Shown: piece by piece, positions 1 through 11,267 of the stretch
How positions within the stretch are numbered: the first letter of the stretch is position 1
How the letters are laid out: each line of letters begins with the position of its first letter
Assembly (NCBI RefSeq): GCF_964355755.1
Contig: NC_092679.1
Coordinates: 12,020,932 to 12,084,931, forward strand
Length of the DNA: 64,000 bases
From: Antedon mediterranea
Taxonomy: Eukaryota; Echinodermata; Crinoidea; Comatulida; Antedonidae
Reading direction: 5' to 3'
Made by a program: the position numbers and the translations under genes
The notes under the pieces: model-generated
What the model saw: only the letters and a program-made list of their open reading frames with translations
Told to the model about the DNA's origin: nothing
Database searches by the model: none

Positions 1-67
1 CAGTATATATAAGAAGAATACAAACAAGTTATTCTTAATATAAAATTGAAAAAGTGTAAAGTAATAG

Positions 68-641
68 TTACAAAACATGCTGTTCTTCTAGATCCGCTAA
101 CTCTTCTGAGTTATGTGCCTTTCTAAAAAAAATAAAGAATAGCAAGTTAGAATTAAATGGTTTTGTTAATCATAAATACTAATTAGATAACTAGTCCAAT
201 GTTTACATCTAGGCTAGACAAAAACACCGCATAGACCATGGATTCTTTATTCCATGCATAGACATACCTTACATTGCTATTACCATTGACATCGTCTGTC
301 GCGAGTTTAAGTACGCCTGTAGTAGGTAGTGGTTGTGCATCATCAGTAGGTTTATCGTTAACATTAAGGTTCCTTTTCGACTTAATTGATCGTCGAATTC
401 TCGCAAACCTGGAAGTCTTCTTCTCTTTCTTGTCTTTACTATCCTCTTTGCTATGCGACAGTTTTTCTAAATCCATTGTTGCTGGTGGTGGTGGATCATC
501 GACGGCTGAGTTCTTAGTTTCTGACTTTTCAGTTGCCACTGCCTGAGCATTTGGAAAATCAACATCAGTTCCTTGTTCATCCAAATTAAATTCCGTAACA
601 GAGTCGCGGCGAAAATAGCATAAGCTGAAAGTATTTCCCAT
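68..641 (-). CDS. Small N-myristoylated polybasic protein, unknown family (complete, 2 exons)
   Basis: Exon 1 is 268-641 and exon 2 is 68-122, both on the minus strand. The donor AAG|GTATGTC falls at 268/267, and a T-rich acceptor ending TTTTAG lies just before 122. Exon 1 ends two bases into a codon, exon 2 continues it in frame, and a TAA follows at 68-70, giving 142 residues. The start MGNTFSLC fits the N-myristoylation consensus (Gly2, Ser6), and the nearby cysteine could be palmitoylated. A lysine-rich stretch at residues ~69-90 ends in RFARIRRSIKSKR, a basic, Ser- and Phe-containing patch like the membrane-binding effector region of MARCKS-type proteins. The rest is acidic and low in hydrophobics, so probably disordered. 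The C-terminus is ELADLEEQHVL. I do not recognise the family. Inference: a small peripheral membrane protein held by lipid and charge. The gene model is fairly sure; the function is not. Confidence 0.72.
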
Positions 642-900
642 TATATGTTACTTAGTATACAATGTAAAGCACGAGCTAATCTCACAGTAAACTTGTTTTT
701 TGCGTTTATGTTGTGATTCGTAGATAAGGCGATTGCATTTGCGTGTTCTGTATCATAGTAACTTCCACGCGCGCACGAGGCGTTGTTTAAGCCGATACAA
801 AAAACGCCCAACAGCTTCGCGCGTGACTCGACCATAGTAAATATTGACCACACGGCGTGACGCCCGCATGGTCTCTCCTTGACGCTTTGTTCCCGTGTGC
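642..900 (-). promoter_or_regulatory. Probable 5' UTR/promoter of the small myristoylated-protein gene
   Basis: The bases upstream of the ATG at 641 are richer in CpG than most of the window (CGCGCGCACGAGG, CGCGCGTGACTCG, CACGGCGTGACGCCCG). This is consistent with a CpG-type promoter for the minus-strand gene. There is no clear TATA box and the start site cannot be placed. Confidence 0.35.
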
Positions 901-1391
901 GGAAGATTGATGTAGAAGATGATTGAAAATGATGATATTGATAATGTAGATGATTGATAATGATGATGGTGATAGTTACTTTGAAAATGACAATATTAAT
1001 TATTATATATGATGATGCAGTGATCGTAGGAACCTTAAATCACTCACACTACCTTTGATTATAATAATAGTATACAAATAATTAATGTCTATGAGTCGAG
1101 CTCAATGGATACATTGACTGCTCTATTTAACGAGACGAAGCCGAGCACAGCAAGTTGATTTCCGAACGCGATCAGTCTAGCCAACAACGATCGCGTGGCA
1201 AAAATTCTCCAAATAATAACACAAAGCTGAATGTGCATTAGAGACGTTCATTATAATCTCATATAAGATAGAGGTAATTCCAAATGACACGTGATGCGTA
1301 GGCCTAATTGACCAATCAAATTGAAAGAATACAACAGGTGTGTTATAATAATAATTTTTATGGAAAGGACGTTAACATCATAATCAATCAA
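900..1391. other. Intergenic; GAT-rich low-complexity stretch
   Basis: No gene was seen. Positions 908-1015 hold an imperfect GATGAT/GATAAT microsatellite. The rest, up to the large inverted-repeat element at 1392, shows nothing recognisable. Confidence 0.6.
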
Positions 1392-1414
1392 CCCAGTGGG
1401 CAAAAATTGGTTGA

Positions 1415-2480
1415 ATTAACGTTAATTCAACGTTATCTGCAAACGTTGAAATAACGTTGAAAAAGTGGTTGAAAATGAAAGTTTGCCTCAACGTAAATGT
1501 CAACGTTGAATCAACATAGAAATTATCAACGTTGAAACAACGTTAAAATAGGTAACGTTGAAATAACGTTTAAAAAATGGTTGAAAATGAAAGTTTGCCT
1601 CAACGTAAATGTCAACGTTGAATCAACATAGAAATTATCAACGTTGAAACAACGTTAACCTAAGTAACGTTGAAATAACGTTGAAAAAATGGTTGAAAAT
1701 GAAAGTTTGCCTCAACTTAAATGTCAACGTTGAATCAACATAGAAATTATCAACGTTGAAACAACGTTAAAATAGTTAACGTTGAAATAACGTTGAAAAA
1801 ATGGTTGAAAATGAAAGTTTGCCTCAACGTAAATGTCAACGTTGAATCAACATAGAAATTATCAACGTTGAAACAACGTTAAAATAGGTAACGTTGAAAT
1901 AACATTGAAAAAATGGTTGAAAATGAAAGTTTGCCTCAACGTAAATGTCAACGTTGAATCAACATAGAAATTATCAACGTTGAAACAACGTTAAAATAAG
2001 TAACGTTGAAATAACGTTGAAAAAATGGTTGAAATGAAAGTTTGCCTCAACCAAAATGTCAACGTTGATTCAACATAGATTATCAACGTTGAAACAACGT
2101 AAAAATGTCTACGTTGAAATTATCAATGTTGATTCAATGTTGAAATTATTAACGTTGAAACAACGTAATAATTAAGTTGAAATGAAAATTTGCATCAACG
2201 TAAATTTCAACATAGATTTAACGTTGAAATTATCAACGTTGATTCAATGTTGAAATATTAAAGTTAATTCAACATTATCCGCAAACGTTGAAATAACGCT
2301 GAAAATCTGTTGAATTAAAGTTTAAATTTTAAAAAATATTAACGTTGATCCATTGTAGAGTAATCAACCAAATTCAAGGTAGAAAAAATAACGTTTAATC
2401 AACGTATACAGATCAACGTTGATTCAGTGTAAACACATTTTTACCGTTGATTCAACATAGAAATTATCAACATTAATTTA
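1415..2480 (+). repeat. 112-bp tandem repeat array (left arm)
   Basis: The marker GTTTGCCTCAAC recurs at 1481, 1593, 1705, 1817, 1929 and 2040, a period of 112 bp (last step 111). About six near-identical units are followed by ~400 bp of decayed ones. Each unit carries several AACGTT palindromes, including TCAACGTTGAA. There are only scattered substitutions between central copies, which suggests recent homogenisation. Confidence 0.92.
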
Positions 2481-3148
2481 ACACAGCAATGGTTTAGTTA
2501 TTAGAAGAACAGCTTATAGTAACACAACCAAAATAAATCAAGCTGAAATCTGGCATATTTGCAATGGTAATTGATTTGTTGAATTACTATATCTAATTTG
2601 AATCAACGGTTTTAAAGTAGTTGGTAGTAAAGTTACTGTTACGTCGCAGAATCCATCAATAGAGACATTTTATAAATACTGTATATCTTACTAATCTTTA
2701 ATTTCTATAAAAACATAAAATAACATTTAATCAGGTGTTATCAAATCATCTGGCAAAATCCAAGCAACAATCAAATAATGTACATCCTCACTGACAGTTC
2801 TCAGGTACCAATGTTAAGTATAAAAAATATACTAATAACCAGTTTGTAATATGTTTGCCAACTAACATGATTGAATAACTATAAATATTGGCTGATTACA
2901 GTAAAACACAATAAATACAACACACGTCACAGGTGCCTTGTGCTAATGTTGCAGAAGTCCAAATGATGGCAATAACACAATACTGTAATTGCATTGTTCC
3001 GATTAGTCAATAAACAGTTGCCTCGATTCCTGTGTTGACATTGTCCTATGCTTTCCAAAAGTGTGGCAATATTATTTTTCCAAACCTGAAACAAATTCAA
3101 TCAAGTTACTGTAGTTTTAAACAAAAATAATACAGTAAAAAATTTATT

Positions 3149-3472
3149 GAAAGATTTATTGTCCCAAAAAACAGGAACAATGAAGATTAATACAATCATA
3201 CTTTGAATACCTTGCCATTTTGCAATTTTAACAATTTAGATATTCACTTGCCGTAGAAAATAAACAAAAACAAAAAAGATTTCACTTAACAAAAATACAA
3301 AATAAACAGTATATTTAACCAAAAACCAATTGTGTGTTTAAATTGTCCCCCTTTTCAGGTACAAATGCATTTTTTAAAATCTAATTTTTGGTCAAAGTGA
3401 ACAACTCTATAGTGACGGCATACTCAACAAAACATAAAAAAAAAAATTGTTCCGTTCAATTATATCTTTAAC
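3149..3472 (+). mobile_element. MITE, TATTGTCCC family, copy A (degraded)
   Basis: The left end AAAGATTTATTGTCCC and the degenerate right end AATTATATCTTT resemble the terminal inverted repeats of the better copy at 17556-17834. Internal landmarks occur in the same order in both copies: ACTTTGAATACC, then TTTTGCA, then TTTTTGGTCA, then GGCATA with TCAACAAAA. Confidence 0.6.
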
Positions 3473-3588
3473 ACATTGTTCAAAAATCATACTGTACATA
3501 AACAAAAAATCAATTCAGAACATCATTTCACACTTACACGTAAAATATGCAATCAATTCAATTTATGTAAATAATATTGCAACACTGT

Positions 3589-4190
3589 ATTAATATTTAC
3601 TCCGTGGTTAGGATTCTGGCACCGGAACTCAACTGCCCAGCGTTAGGGAATCCGACACGCTATTGCGCATGCCCAGAGCAAGGTAATCGGCGACTCTATT
3701 TTTGTCTACAACAGACTAAAGCGTGGTTCCCACTAGCGACGCAAGACAAGGACGTAACGCAGCGCAAGTGAATTGACTAATCACAAGCGATGGCTTATTC
3801 GCTTGTGATTGCTAACTGTCTATAACTTTGCTTGTCATTGGTTAAAACGCTTGCGTTGCGTTTACGTCCTTGCGTTACGTTCTAGTGGGAACCAAGCTTT
3901 ACAGCGATGGATCATTTTAATAGCTGCGCCACGGCGAACTAGCCGGCCTACCCCCGCGGACGACTAACTAGGCCACAGCAAAGATAGTGACACTATCTTT
4001 GGCTACACAGTACATCCCTAGTTAACACTCCAACTCTCGGGTAATGTGGTGCACGGTCTGTGGCACTAGTGCAACAAGCTATAATTACTTCGCTCTGGGC
4101 ATGCGCAATAGCGTGTCGGATTCCCTAACGATGGGAAGTTGAGTTCCGGTGCCGGAATCCATCCTAACCACGGCGTAATATTTATTCAAT
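3589..4190. mobile_element. Fold-back MITE with ~100-bp inverted arms
   Basis: The left arm (3590-3688) and right arm (4084-4186) are close reverse complements. Both carry GTGGTTAGGAT, CACCGGAACTCAACT, GTTAGGGAATCCGACACGC and TATTGCGCATGCCCAGAGC. A second element (3717-3901) sits inside. No coding capacity. Confidence 0.85.
3717..3901. mobile_element. Nested 185-bp MITE, TTCCCACTAG family
   Basis: The terminal inverted repeats start TAAAGCGTGGTTCCCACTAG and end CTAGTGGGAACCAAGCTTTA. They continue inward through GACGTAACGCA and its complement. The interior has a second small inverted repeat (TCACAAGCGA and TCGCTTGTGA). A relative lies at 56281-56452. Confidence 0.85.
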
Positions 4191-5214
4191 ATTAAAGTTA
4201 AGAACTATAAATACCAACCAACCTTTTGTATATAAAAATATTGATCATCCATTAGATTTTTCTCGTTTGATTCACATAGAAAAGATTATACATGTACTTC
4301 ATTATTTTGTACTCTAGTCTAGCTAGGCCTAGGCATAGGCCTAAGGGCCTTACCTGTAGCTAGGCCTACAATCTGAAATAAAAGAAAGCGAGTGAGTTTA
4401 ACAAATAGCCGTCCTAGGCTAGCATGTGTTTGTATACTATTAATACTAATAGCAGCTACTGTAGACAGCCTAGCAAAAAGCTAGCTAGGCCAACTAATTA
4501 TATATTATAAATATAATGTTATATTTATGTAGGCCTAATATGTATACTTTTGCTTTGGATAAATAAAGAAAGAATTGAACTAAAGGCCTAATACATACCA
4601 TTTTATAACCATAATAAGTACAGTACTGTAGTTATCCTTGGCAAGGCAAATGTTTGCCCTTGACAGGCATGATACTAAATGCTTCCACTAGGCCTAGTGA
4701 GTGAATTCAGTTCATCAGTTTGGCTGCCTGCCTAGCCTACTACTACCTAGGCCTATAGCGGCCCTAGCTATGGCTGCATGTGTGGCCAGGCTAGGCCTAC
4801 TACTAGACTAGAGGCTAGCTATTGATAAAAGGGTAAAATAGTCAAGCTCTAAGCTTATAAATTAGTAGATCACAAATAAAAAAGATTGTTTTCCTACCTG
4901 AAAACATACTTATTTGACAATTTCAATGATGTCTACACACCACTACTACTACTGCTGTAGGCCTAGCTAGCCCAAGTCGAAGTAACTGAAATAACTGACA
5001 CCGGTTTCAAAATTTTATCAAAACGAAACTAACCAATGACAAGCTCGTATCTTATGAAATTTGATCTTGCATGAAAGGATCATTCAATTTTCAACACAAC
5101 TTCAGTGACATTTTTGTATTATACAGAGACAATAATATTTGCCAATCTAAAATTCCTAAATAACCAATAATCATTTGTTTTACAATAAAGGATGATAAAA
5201 AAAAACCGCCAACT

Positions 5215-8070
5215 GAAATGTAATGTTAATTTAACGTTGAAACATCAATGTCAACGCACTTAAACACATAGGCCTATTATTTAATATTAAACGTTAAAAA
5301 CATGTCATTTTAACCAAAGTATTAAATAGAATTTATCTTTAATTTAACGTTTAATTAACATTGAAAACAAAAAGAATAATTGTTTGAAAAAACAACATAA
5401 TTTCAAGAGTTTTTCAACGTTGAAAACATGTCATTTGAAAATGACAACTGGATTTCAACGTTAAAATAACGTTGGAATAACATTGAAAAACAAAAATAAT
5501 AACTGTTTGAAAAAAGTTACTAGTTAGAAATACAATGTTATTTCAACGTTTGATCAACATTGATAAATTAACGTAAATTAATAGTTAGAAAGACAATGTT
5601 ATTGCAACGTTGGATCAACATTGATAAATTAACGTAAATTACTAGTTAGAAATACAATGTTATTTCAACGTTGGATCAACATTGATAAATTAACGTAAAT
5701 TTCTAGTTAAAAATACAATGTTATTTCAACGTTGGACCAACATTGATAAATTAACGTAATTTTCTTGTTAAAAATACAATGTTATTTCAACGTTGGATCA
5801 ACATTGATAAATTAACGTAAATTTCTAAATATAAGACAATGTTATTTCAACGTTGGATCAACATTGAAAAATTAACGTAAATTTCTTGTTAAAAATACAA
5901 TGTGATTTTAACATTGGATCAACATTGATAAATTAACGTAAATTTCTAGTTAAAAATACAATGTTATTTCAACGTTGGATCAACATTGATAAATTAACGT
6001 AAATTTCTTGTTAAAAATACAATGTGATTTTAACGTTGGATCAACATTGATAAATTAACGTAAATTTCTAGTTAAAAATACAATGTTATTTCAACGTTGG
6101 ATCAACATTGAAAAATTAACGTAAATTTCTTGTTAAAAATACAATGTGATTTTAACGTTGGATCAACATTGATAAATTAACGTAAATTACTAGTTAAAAA
6201 TACAATGTTATTTCAACGTTGGATCAACATTGATAAATTAACGTAAATTGTAACTAGTTAAAAATACAATGTTATTTCAACGTTGGATCAACATTGATAA
6301 ATTAACGTAAATTACTAGTTAAAAATACAATGTTATTTCAACGTTGGATCAACATTGGAAAATTAACGTAAATTTCTTGTTAAAAATACAATGTGATTTT
6401 AACGTTGGATCAACATTGATAAATTAACGTAAATTACTAGTTAAAAATACAATGTTATTTCAACGTTGGATCAACATTGATAAATTAACGTAAATTACTA
6501 GTTAAAAATACAATGTTATTTCAACGTTGGATCAACATTGATAAATTAACGTAAATTACTAGTTAAAAATACAATGTTATTTCAACGTTGGATCAACATT
6601 GATAAATTAACGTAAATTTCTAGTTAAAAATACAATGTGATTTTAACGTTGGATCAACATTGATAAATTAACGTAAATTACTAGTTAAAAATACAATGTT
6701 ATTTCAACGTTGGATCAACATTGATAAATTAACGTAAATTTCTAGTTAAAAATACAATGTGATTTTAACGTTGGATCAACATTGATAAATTAACGTAAAT
6801 TACTAGTTAGAAAGACAATGTTATTTCAACGTTGGATCAACATTAATAAATTAACGTAAATTTCTAGTTAAAAATACAATGTTATTTCAACGTTGGATCA
6901 ACATTGATAAATTAACGTAAATTACTAGTTAAAAATGCAATGTTATTTCAACGTTGGATCAACATTAATAAATTAACGTAAATTTATAGTTAAAAATACA
7001 ATGTGATTTTAACGTTGGATCAACATTGATAAATTAACGTAAATTACTAGTTAGAAAGACAATGTTATTTCAACGTTGGATCAACATTGATAAATTAACT
7101 TAAATTACTAGTTAGAAAGACAATGTTATTTCAACGTTGGATCAACATTGATAATAAAATGAAAATTTCTAGTTAGAAATACAATGTTATTTCAACGTTG
7201 GATCAACATTGATAAATTAACGTAAATTTCTAGTTAAAAATACAATGTTATTTCAACGTTGGACCAACATTGATAAATTAACGTAATTTTCTTGTTAAAA
7301 ATACAATGTTATTTCAACGTTGGATCAACATTGATAAATTAACGTAAATTTCTAAATATAAGACAATGTTATTTTAACGTTGGATCAACATTGAAAAATT
7401 AACGTAAATTTCTTGTTAAAAATACAATGTGATTTTAACATTGGATCAACATTGATAAATTAACGTAAATTTCTAGTTAAAAATACAAGGTTATTTCAAC
7501 GTTGGATCAACATTGATAAATTAACGTAAATTTCTAGTTAAAAATACAATGTTATTTCAACGTTGGATCAACATTGATAAATTAACGTAAATTTATAGTT
7601 AGAAAGACAATGTTATTTCAACGTTAAATCAACATTGATAAATTAACGTAAATTACTAGTTAGAAGGACAATGTTATTTTAACGTTGGATCAACATTGAT
7701 AAATTAACGTAAATTTCTAGTTAAAAATACAATGTTATTTCAACGTTGAATCAACATTGATAAATTAACGTAAAACATTTGTTAGAAATACGATGTTGTT
7801 TCAACGTTAAATCAACATTTATAAATTAACGTAAATTACTAGTTAAAAAGACAATGTTATTTCAACGTTTGATTAACATTGATAAATGAACATAAAAATT
7901 CTATTGAAAAGAAAATGTTATTTCAACGTTGATTCAATGTTTATTAATAAACGTAAAAAAAATAGTTAGGGAAAAAATGTTATTTCAACGTTGATTCAAC
8001 GTTTGAAATACGCTGACAACATGATTTCAACAAATCAACTATATTTCAACGTTGATTCAACGTTGAAATT
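5215..8070 (-). repeat. 61-bp tandem repeat array (right arm), ~40 copies
   Basis: The unit core CAACGTTGGATCAACATTG recurs every 61 bp from about 5515 to 7900, with degenerate copies on both sides. Two unit flavours are interspersed: ATGTTATTTC and ATGTGATTTT. Relative to the left array, the shared AACGTTGAAATAAC core is on the opposite strand. A 25-unit block is duplicated inside the array (see findings). Confidence 0.92.
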
Positions 8071-8235
8071 ATGTTCTGTGCCCACTGGGAAGTGATGATC
8101 AAGTTTCATGTAAATTGCGGTTTTTATGTAATCACTCTCAGGTCGCCATTATAAGGGAACTTTAGAGGGTCTATAGATAATACACGAGATCTCACGGCTA
8201 AAGAAACTGCTGCCATATCAGCCCCTCTCTCTCTC

Positions 8236-9062
8236 TCACCAAAGAATATATATATCACAAGAATGAGTATTCCGCGATTTTTGCATGAGAAATTTGTAAC
8301 AGAGAGCTCCAGTGAGGATGTATACATACTAAATAAGACTTGATTTTTTAATAGATATTATACATGTCACATTAAATAGAATTATGAAGATAGTTTTTGC
8401 AATTGTAAACTATTTTATAATACATATTTATTAACAACCTAGTGTTTATTCACTTTACAGACAATTATTTACTAACATGCTAAGTTAGTTCACAAAAAAG
8501 GCCTAACACAGCAACACCAAAAATCAACGAATATTACTCAGCACGGCCTATTCTTTACCATTGTCGTGTACTACTGTACGCCCGGTAAATTAAGTATTGT
8601 TTTTATGATATAAATTAGTATAAAACACATGTTATTAATAGGAGAAAATGTTACATGTCATTAACATTTATTTGTTTTACCAGAAACAAGTTAAATATAG
8701 GAATATTATTAAACTATCCTTCGTGAAAACGCGTAAACAGCAACACGCCCGGTCACGCTATCGTAGCGCCCGGTTGATAAAGCAAACTGTTTATACGGCA
8801 GTTTTTACTAAATAAATTGCATAAAACGAACAATTAAATATCCAAATAGTATTTAACATGATGTTGGCATGTAGTTGATAACATTTTTTATCATGAAAAT
8901 ACTACCGGTGGTCCAGCCTTTGATTAGTGAAACCGTCACAAAAAGTTGTATACATCCCAGATACATCCACACTTATGGCGGCGCCCTACCACATGGACAA
9001 TATTACTGTTACAGTGAAAATCGCGGATTACTCATTCTTGTGATATATATTCTTTGCTCTCA
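8236..9062. mobile_element. Fold-back element, ~830 bp
   Basis: AAAGAATATATATATCACAA followed by GAATGAGTATTCCGCGATTTT (from 8241) is mirrored at ~9016-9056 as AAAATCGCGGATTACTCATTC and its continuation. Further in, GTGAGGATGTATACATAC (8312) is mirrored by GTATACATCCCAGATACATCC (~8948). The interior is AT-rich with two short CGCCCGG-containing stretches and no ORF of note. Confidence 0.75.
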
Positions 9063-9490
9063 CTAATGAAAGCGATTTCGGCGCTTCATACACAAATGTA
9101 AAAAAAAACATGGTTGAAACCAGTGTTTGTCACGAGAGTGGAAAACCTCAGCAAAAGTATCAACTGTTCTTTTCTATTTACAAAACAAGATAAAGCGGCG
9201 ATATTTAAATTAGGATTATGATGAATAGGCTACTCGAGTTAGAAATTAAACGAGTTGACAGTAGCTAGGCTAGGCTAGTACTACTCTCTAGCTAGGGGGC
9301 GGGCCTAAGGCTACTAGCTAGGCTAGACTACTAGCTAGCTAGGCGAATACCCAGCTGCGCTATGTATGGGTGCTGGTCAACCCGTACCCAAACCAACTCG
9401 TACCGAACTTTGCTAACTGGTACCCAACCAAGAGCAGGAGCAGCAGGGAAGGGGGAGGGGTGGATGTAACCTAGGCTAGAGGTCTATAAG
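9063..9490. other. Intergenic, low-complexity CTAGG-rich
   Basis: No gene was seen. Positions 9255-9345 are made largely of CTAGCTAGGC words. The sequence is otherwise unremarkable. Confidence 0.5.
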
Positions 9491-9504
9491 TAATAATCTA
9501 TATT

Positions 9505-9550
9505 ATAAGTGAGAGAGTTTGTCTGTTTGTTTGTTTGTTTGTCTGTTTGT
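9505..9550 (+). repeat. GTTT microsatellite
   Basis: An imperfect run of GTTTGTTT/GTCT units at the head of the repeat block that starts at 9541. Confidence 0.85.
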
Positions 9551-10790
9551 TCGTTATACAAATTTTTGTTACTGCACGTAATCTTACATATGGGGTATCA
9601 AAATGACCGCAATTGTACCGGGAATGTTCTAAGCTATATTTCAACATCATCCGCCACCTACGATCCATGTTAGGGACCAAAATGTGGTCAAAACCCCCAC
9701 TTTCGATGTTTGTTCGTTACACAAATTTCCGTTTCTGCACGTAACCATACGTATGGGGTATCAAAAAGATGGCAATTGTACCCGGAAGGTTTTAAACTAC
9801 ATTTAAAAAATTCCCCCGACTCCTGGGGTTTTTGTGGGAGGGGTGGGGGCGGGGGGTGGTGTGGTTGTTTGTGATGTCATTTTTTGCTAGGGCTCGGGGT
9901 TGTAGGCTATCGAATTGTAAAATTATACTACAAAAGTTTGACAGTATTTTAATTATCCTCAGCAAGGCGTATATAGATTTACATATTTTATTCATTAACC
10001 AATATGACACCTATTCAATTACACATTTAGCAAAGTACTTTAACCATATCCAGCTATGTATCGGTCTCTTGGATTTTCTCATTACAGATATCCATTCCTG
10101 TGTGAACATACACACGTTGTTTACCGTTACTGTGTTCAACTACATCACGATGCCTCCAAGGAAAAAAAGTATTTAATTATTCCTGGGAAGCGGCTGGGAG
10201 TTTGGGGTGGGCCTATCACCATGACCGAAACTGTATTTGGTTTGTTTTAAACTACATTTGAAAACTGCCACTGAGGGATTATGGGTTGGGAGTGATAATA
10301 ACATAACTTCAACAAATCACCCAGTGTATCTGGGGTGTGTTTGTAGGGGGAGGTGGAAGAGCGAAAATATTGTCGTAATGAAGTAGCCTATATGCTTGGA
10401 ATTGTACTAGGAAAAGTTACTATATTTGAACTGTCATGGGGAGGAGTTAAGGTTTGTTGATTGTGGCTGGGGTGGTGAGAGGAGAAAGAAGGCTGGGGGC
10501 CCGCAGTATCTAAATTAGATATTTTAATTATCAGCCAATATGACACCTATTCATTTACACAATTTACAACGTACTTCAACCATTATTAGACCCATCATAG
10601 CTATGTATACTCCTCTCAATTTGAAGCTTACGTTGAATTGAATTTGTCCATCACTGGGAAGAATTGGTTTTTAAAAAAGAGTATGGGGTGTTATTGAAGA
10701 AGGGTGGAGATTGGTGAGTATAGACAGATACTGGCGTCGGGTGTTGAGAAGGCTTTAAACTAATTTTGAAACCCGCCCTGGGGCGGGTAT
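9541..10790 (+). repeat. Diverged direct-repeat block
   Basis: 9541-9640 and 9706-9806 are direct repeats sharing TGTTTGTTCGTTA, ATGGGGTATCAAAA and a GCAATTGTACC..GGAA word, about 165 bp apart. A second pair, CAATATGACACCTATTCA followed by TACACA, starts near 10000 and 10535. Short echoes of TTTTAAACTACATTT occur at 9790 and 10245. The ORFs here are incidental. Confidence 0.7.
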
Positions 10791-10851
10791 AATTGCTAGT
10801 AATACTATAATATAGATAGGATGGGTCTACCTCTAACCTGGTTAAAAATAA

Positions 10852-11010
10852 AAAGGCCTTTCACACCTGTTGCGACACGTTTCCGGTACTACAGCGAATC
10901 GAACGTCAATGTTTCGTTTTCACATTGCTCCATGTGGCTATGAGACGAAACATTGACATTCAAATAGATTTGCCGGAACCGTGGCGGAACAGGTGTGAAA
11001 GCCCCTTTAG
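10852..11010. mobile_element. Fold-back MITE, TTTCACACCTGTT family
   Basis: The left end AAAGGCCTTTCACACCTGTT and the right end AACAGGTGTGAAAGCCCCTTT are inverted, and the match extends into TTTCCGG/CCGGAAC. The interior has a second inverted pair built on CGAACGTCAATGTTTCGTTT and ACGAAACATTGACATTC. Total length ~160 bp, no coding capacity. Confidence 0.85.
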
Positions 11011-11267
11011 AGTAGGCCTCTACACTACCATTTTTTTTAATGATTTTGGCAATTTAGAATTGGGTCAGTTAACTATTTATTTGCTCAAGTGCAGTTTAAA
11101 ATTGCGCAAGCAAGAATTTCTAATCCCAGACCAGACAGTAACGTGGGATTGAAAAATGTTTCCAGAGATTTTTTTAATAGAGATTGTTTGAACATTCAGA
11201 AGGCTCCTGTAGAAAACGTCAGATTTTCTTGCGTAATTACAATTACGCAAAAGGAGCGTAGTAGGCA

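Larger units (their letters stand above)
2480..5215. other. Core of the large element: non-coding, with nested insertions
   Basis: Apart from the nested MITE-like elements listed separately (3149-3472, 3589-4190, 3717-3901), this stretch shows no gene. Positions 4310-4980 are rich in TAGGCCTAG and CTAGCTAGG words, a low-complexity pattern seen again at 9250-9350. Confidence 0.55.
1392..8089. mobile_element. Large satellite-armed inverted-repeat element, apparently non-autonomous
   Basis: The element opens with CCCAGTGGGCA (1392-1402) and closes with the exact reverse complement TGCCCACTGGG (8079-8089). Just inside each end lies a tandem array: 112-bp units on the left and 61-bp units on the right. 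Both contain AACGTTGAAATAAC followed by A/GTTG, but in opposite orientation, so the arrays act as long imperfect subterminal inverted repeats. The central ~2.7 kb (2.48-5.2 kb) has no ORF longer than 64 codons and contains at least three nested smaller elements. No transposase is visible. No convincing target-site duplication was found (flanks end CAA and begin AAG), so the superfamily is left open. The common ends and mirrored arrays argue that this is one unit rather than two unrelated satellites. Confidence 0.6.

Noticed and set aside
1415-8070. CRISPR-like reading of the regular repeats
   Set aside because: The units are contiguous satellites without unique spacers, and the genome is clearly eukaryotic.
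9832-10176. 114-codon plus-strand frame
   Set aside because: It sits in a diverged repeat block, has low-complexity composition, no splice context and no recognisable domain.
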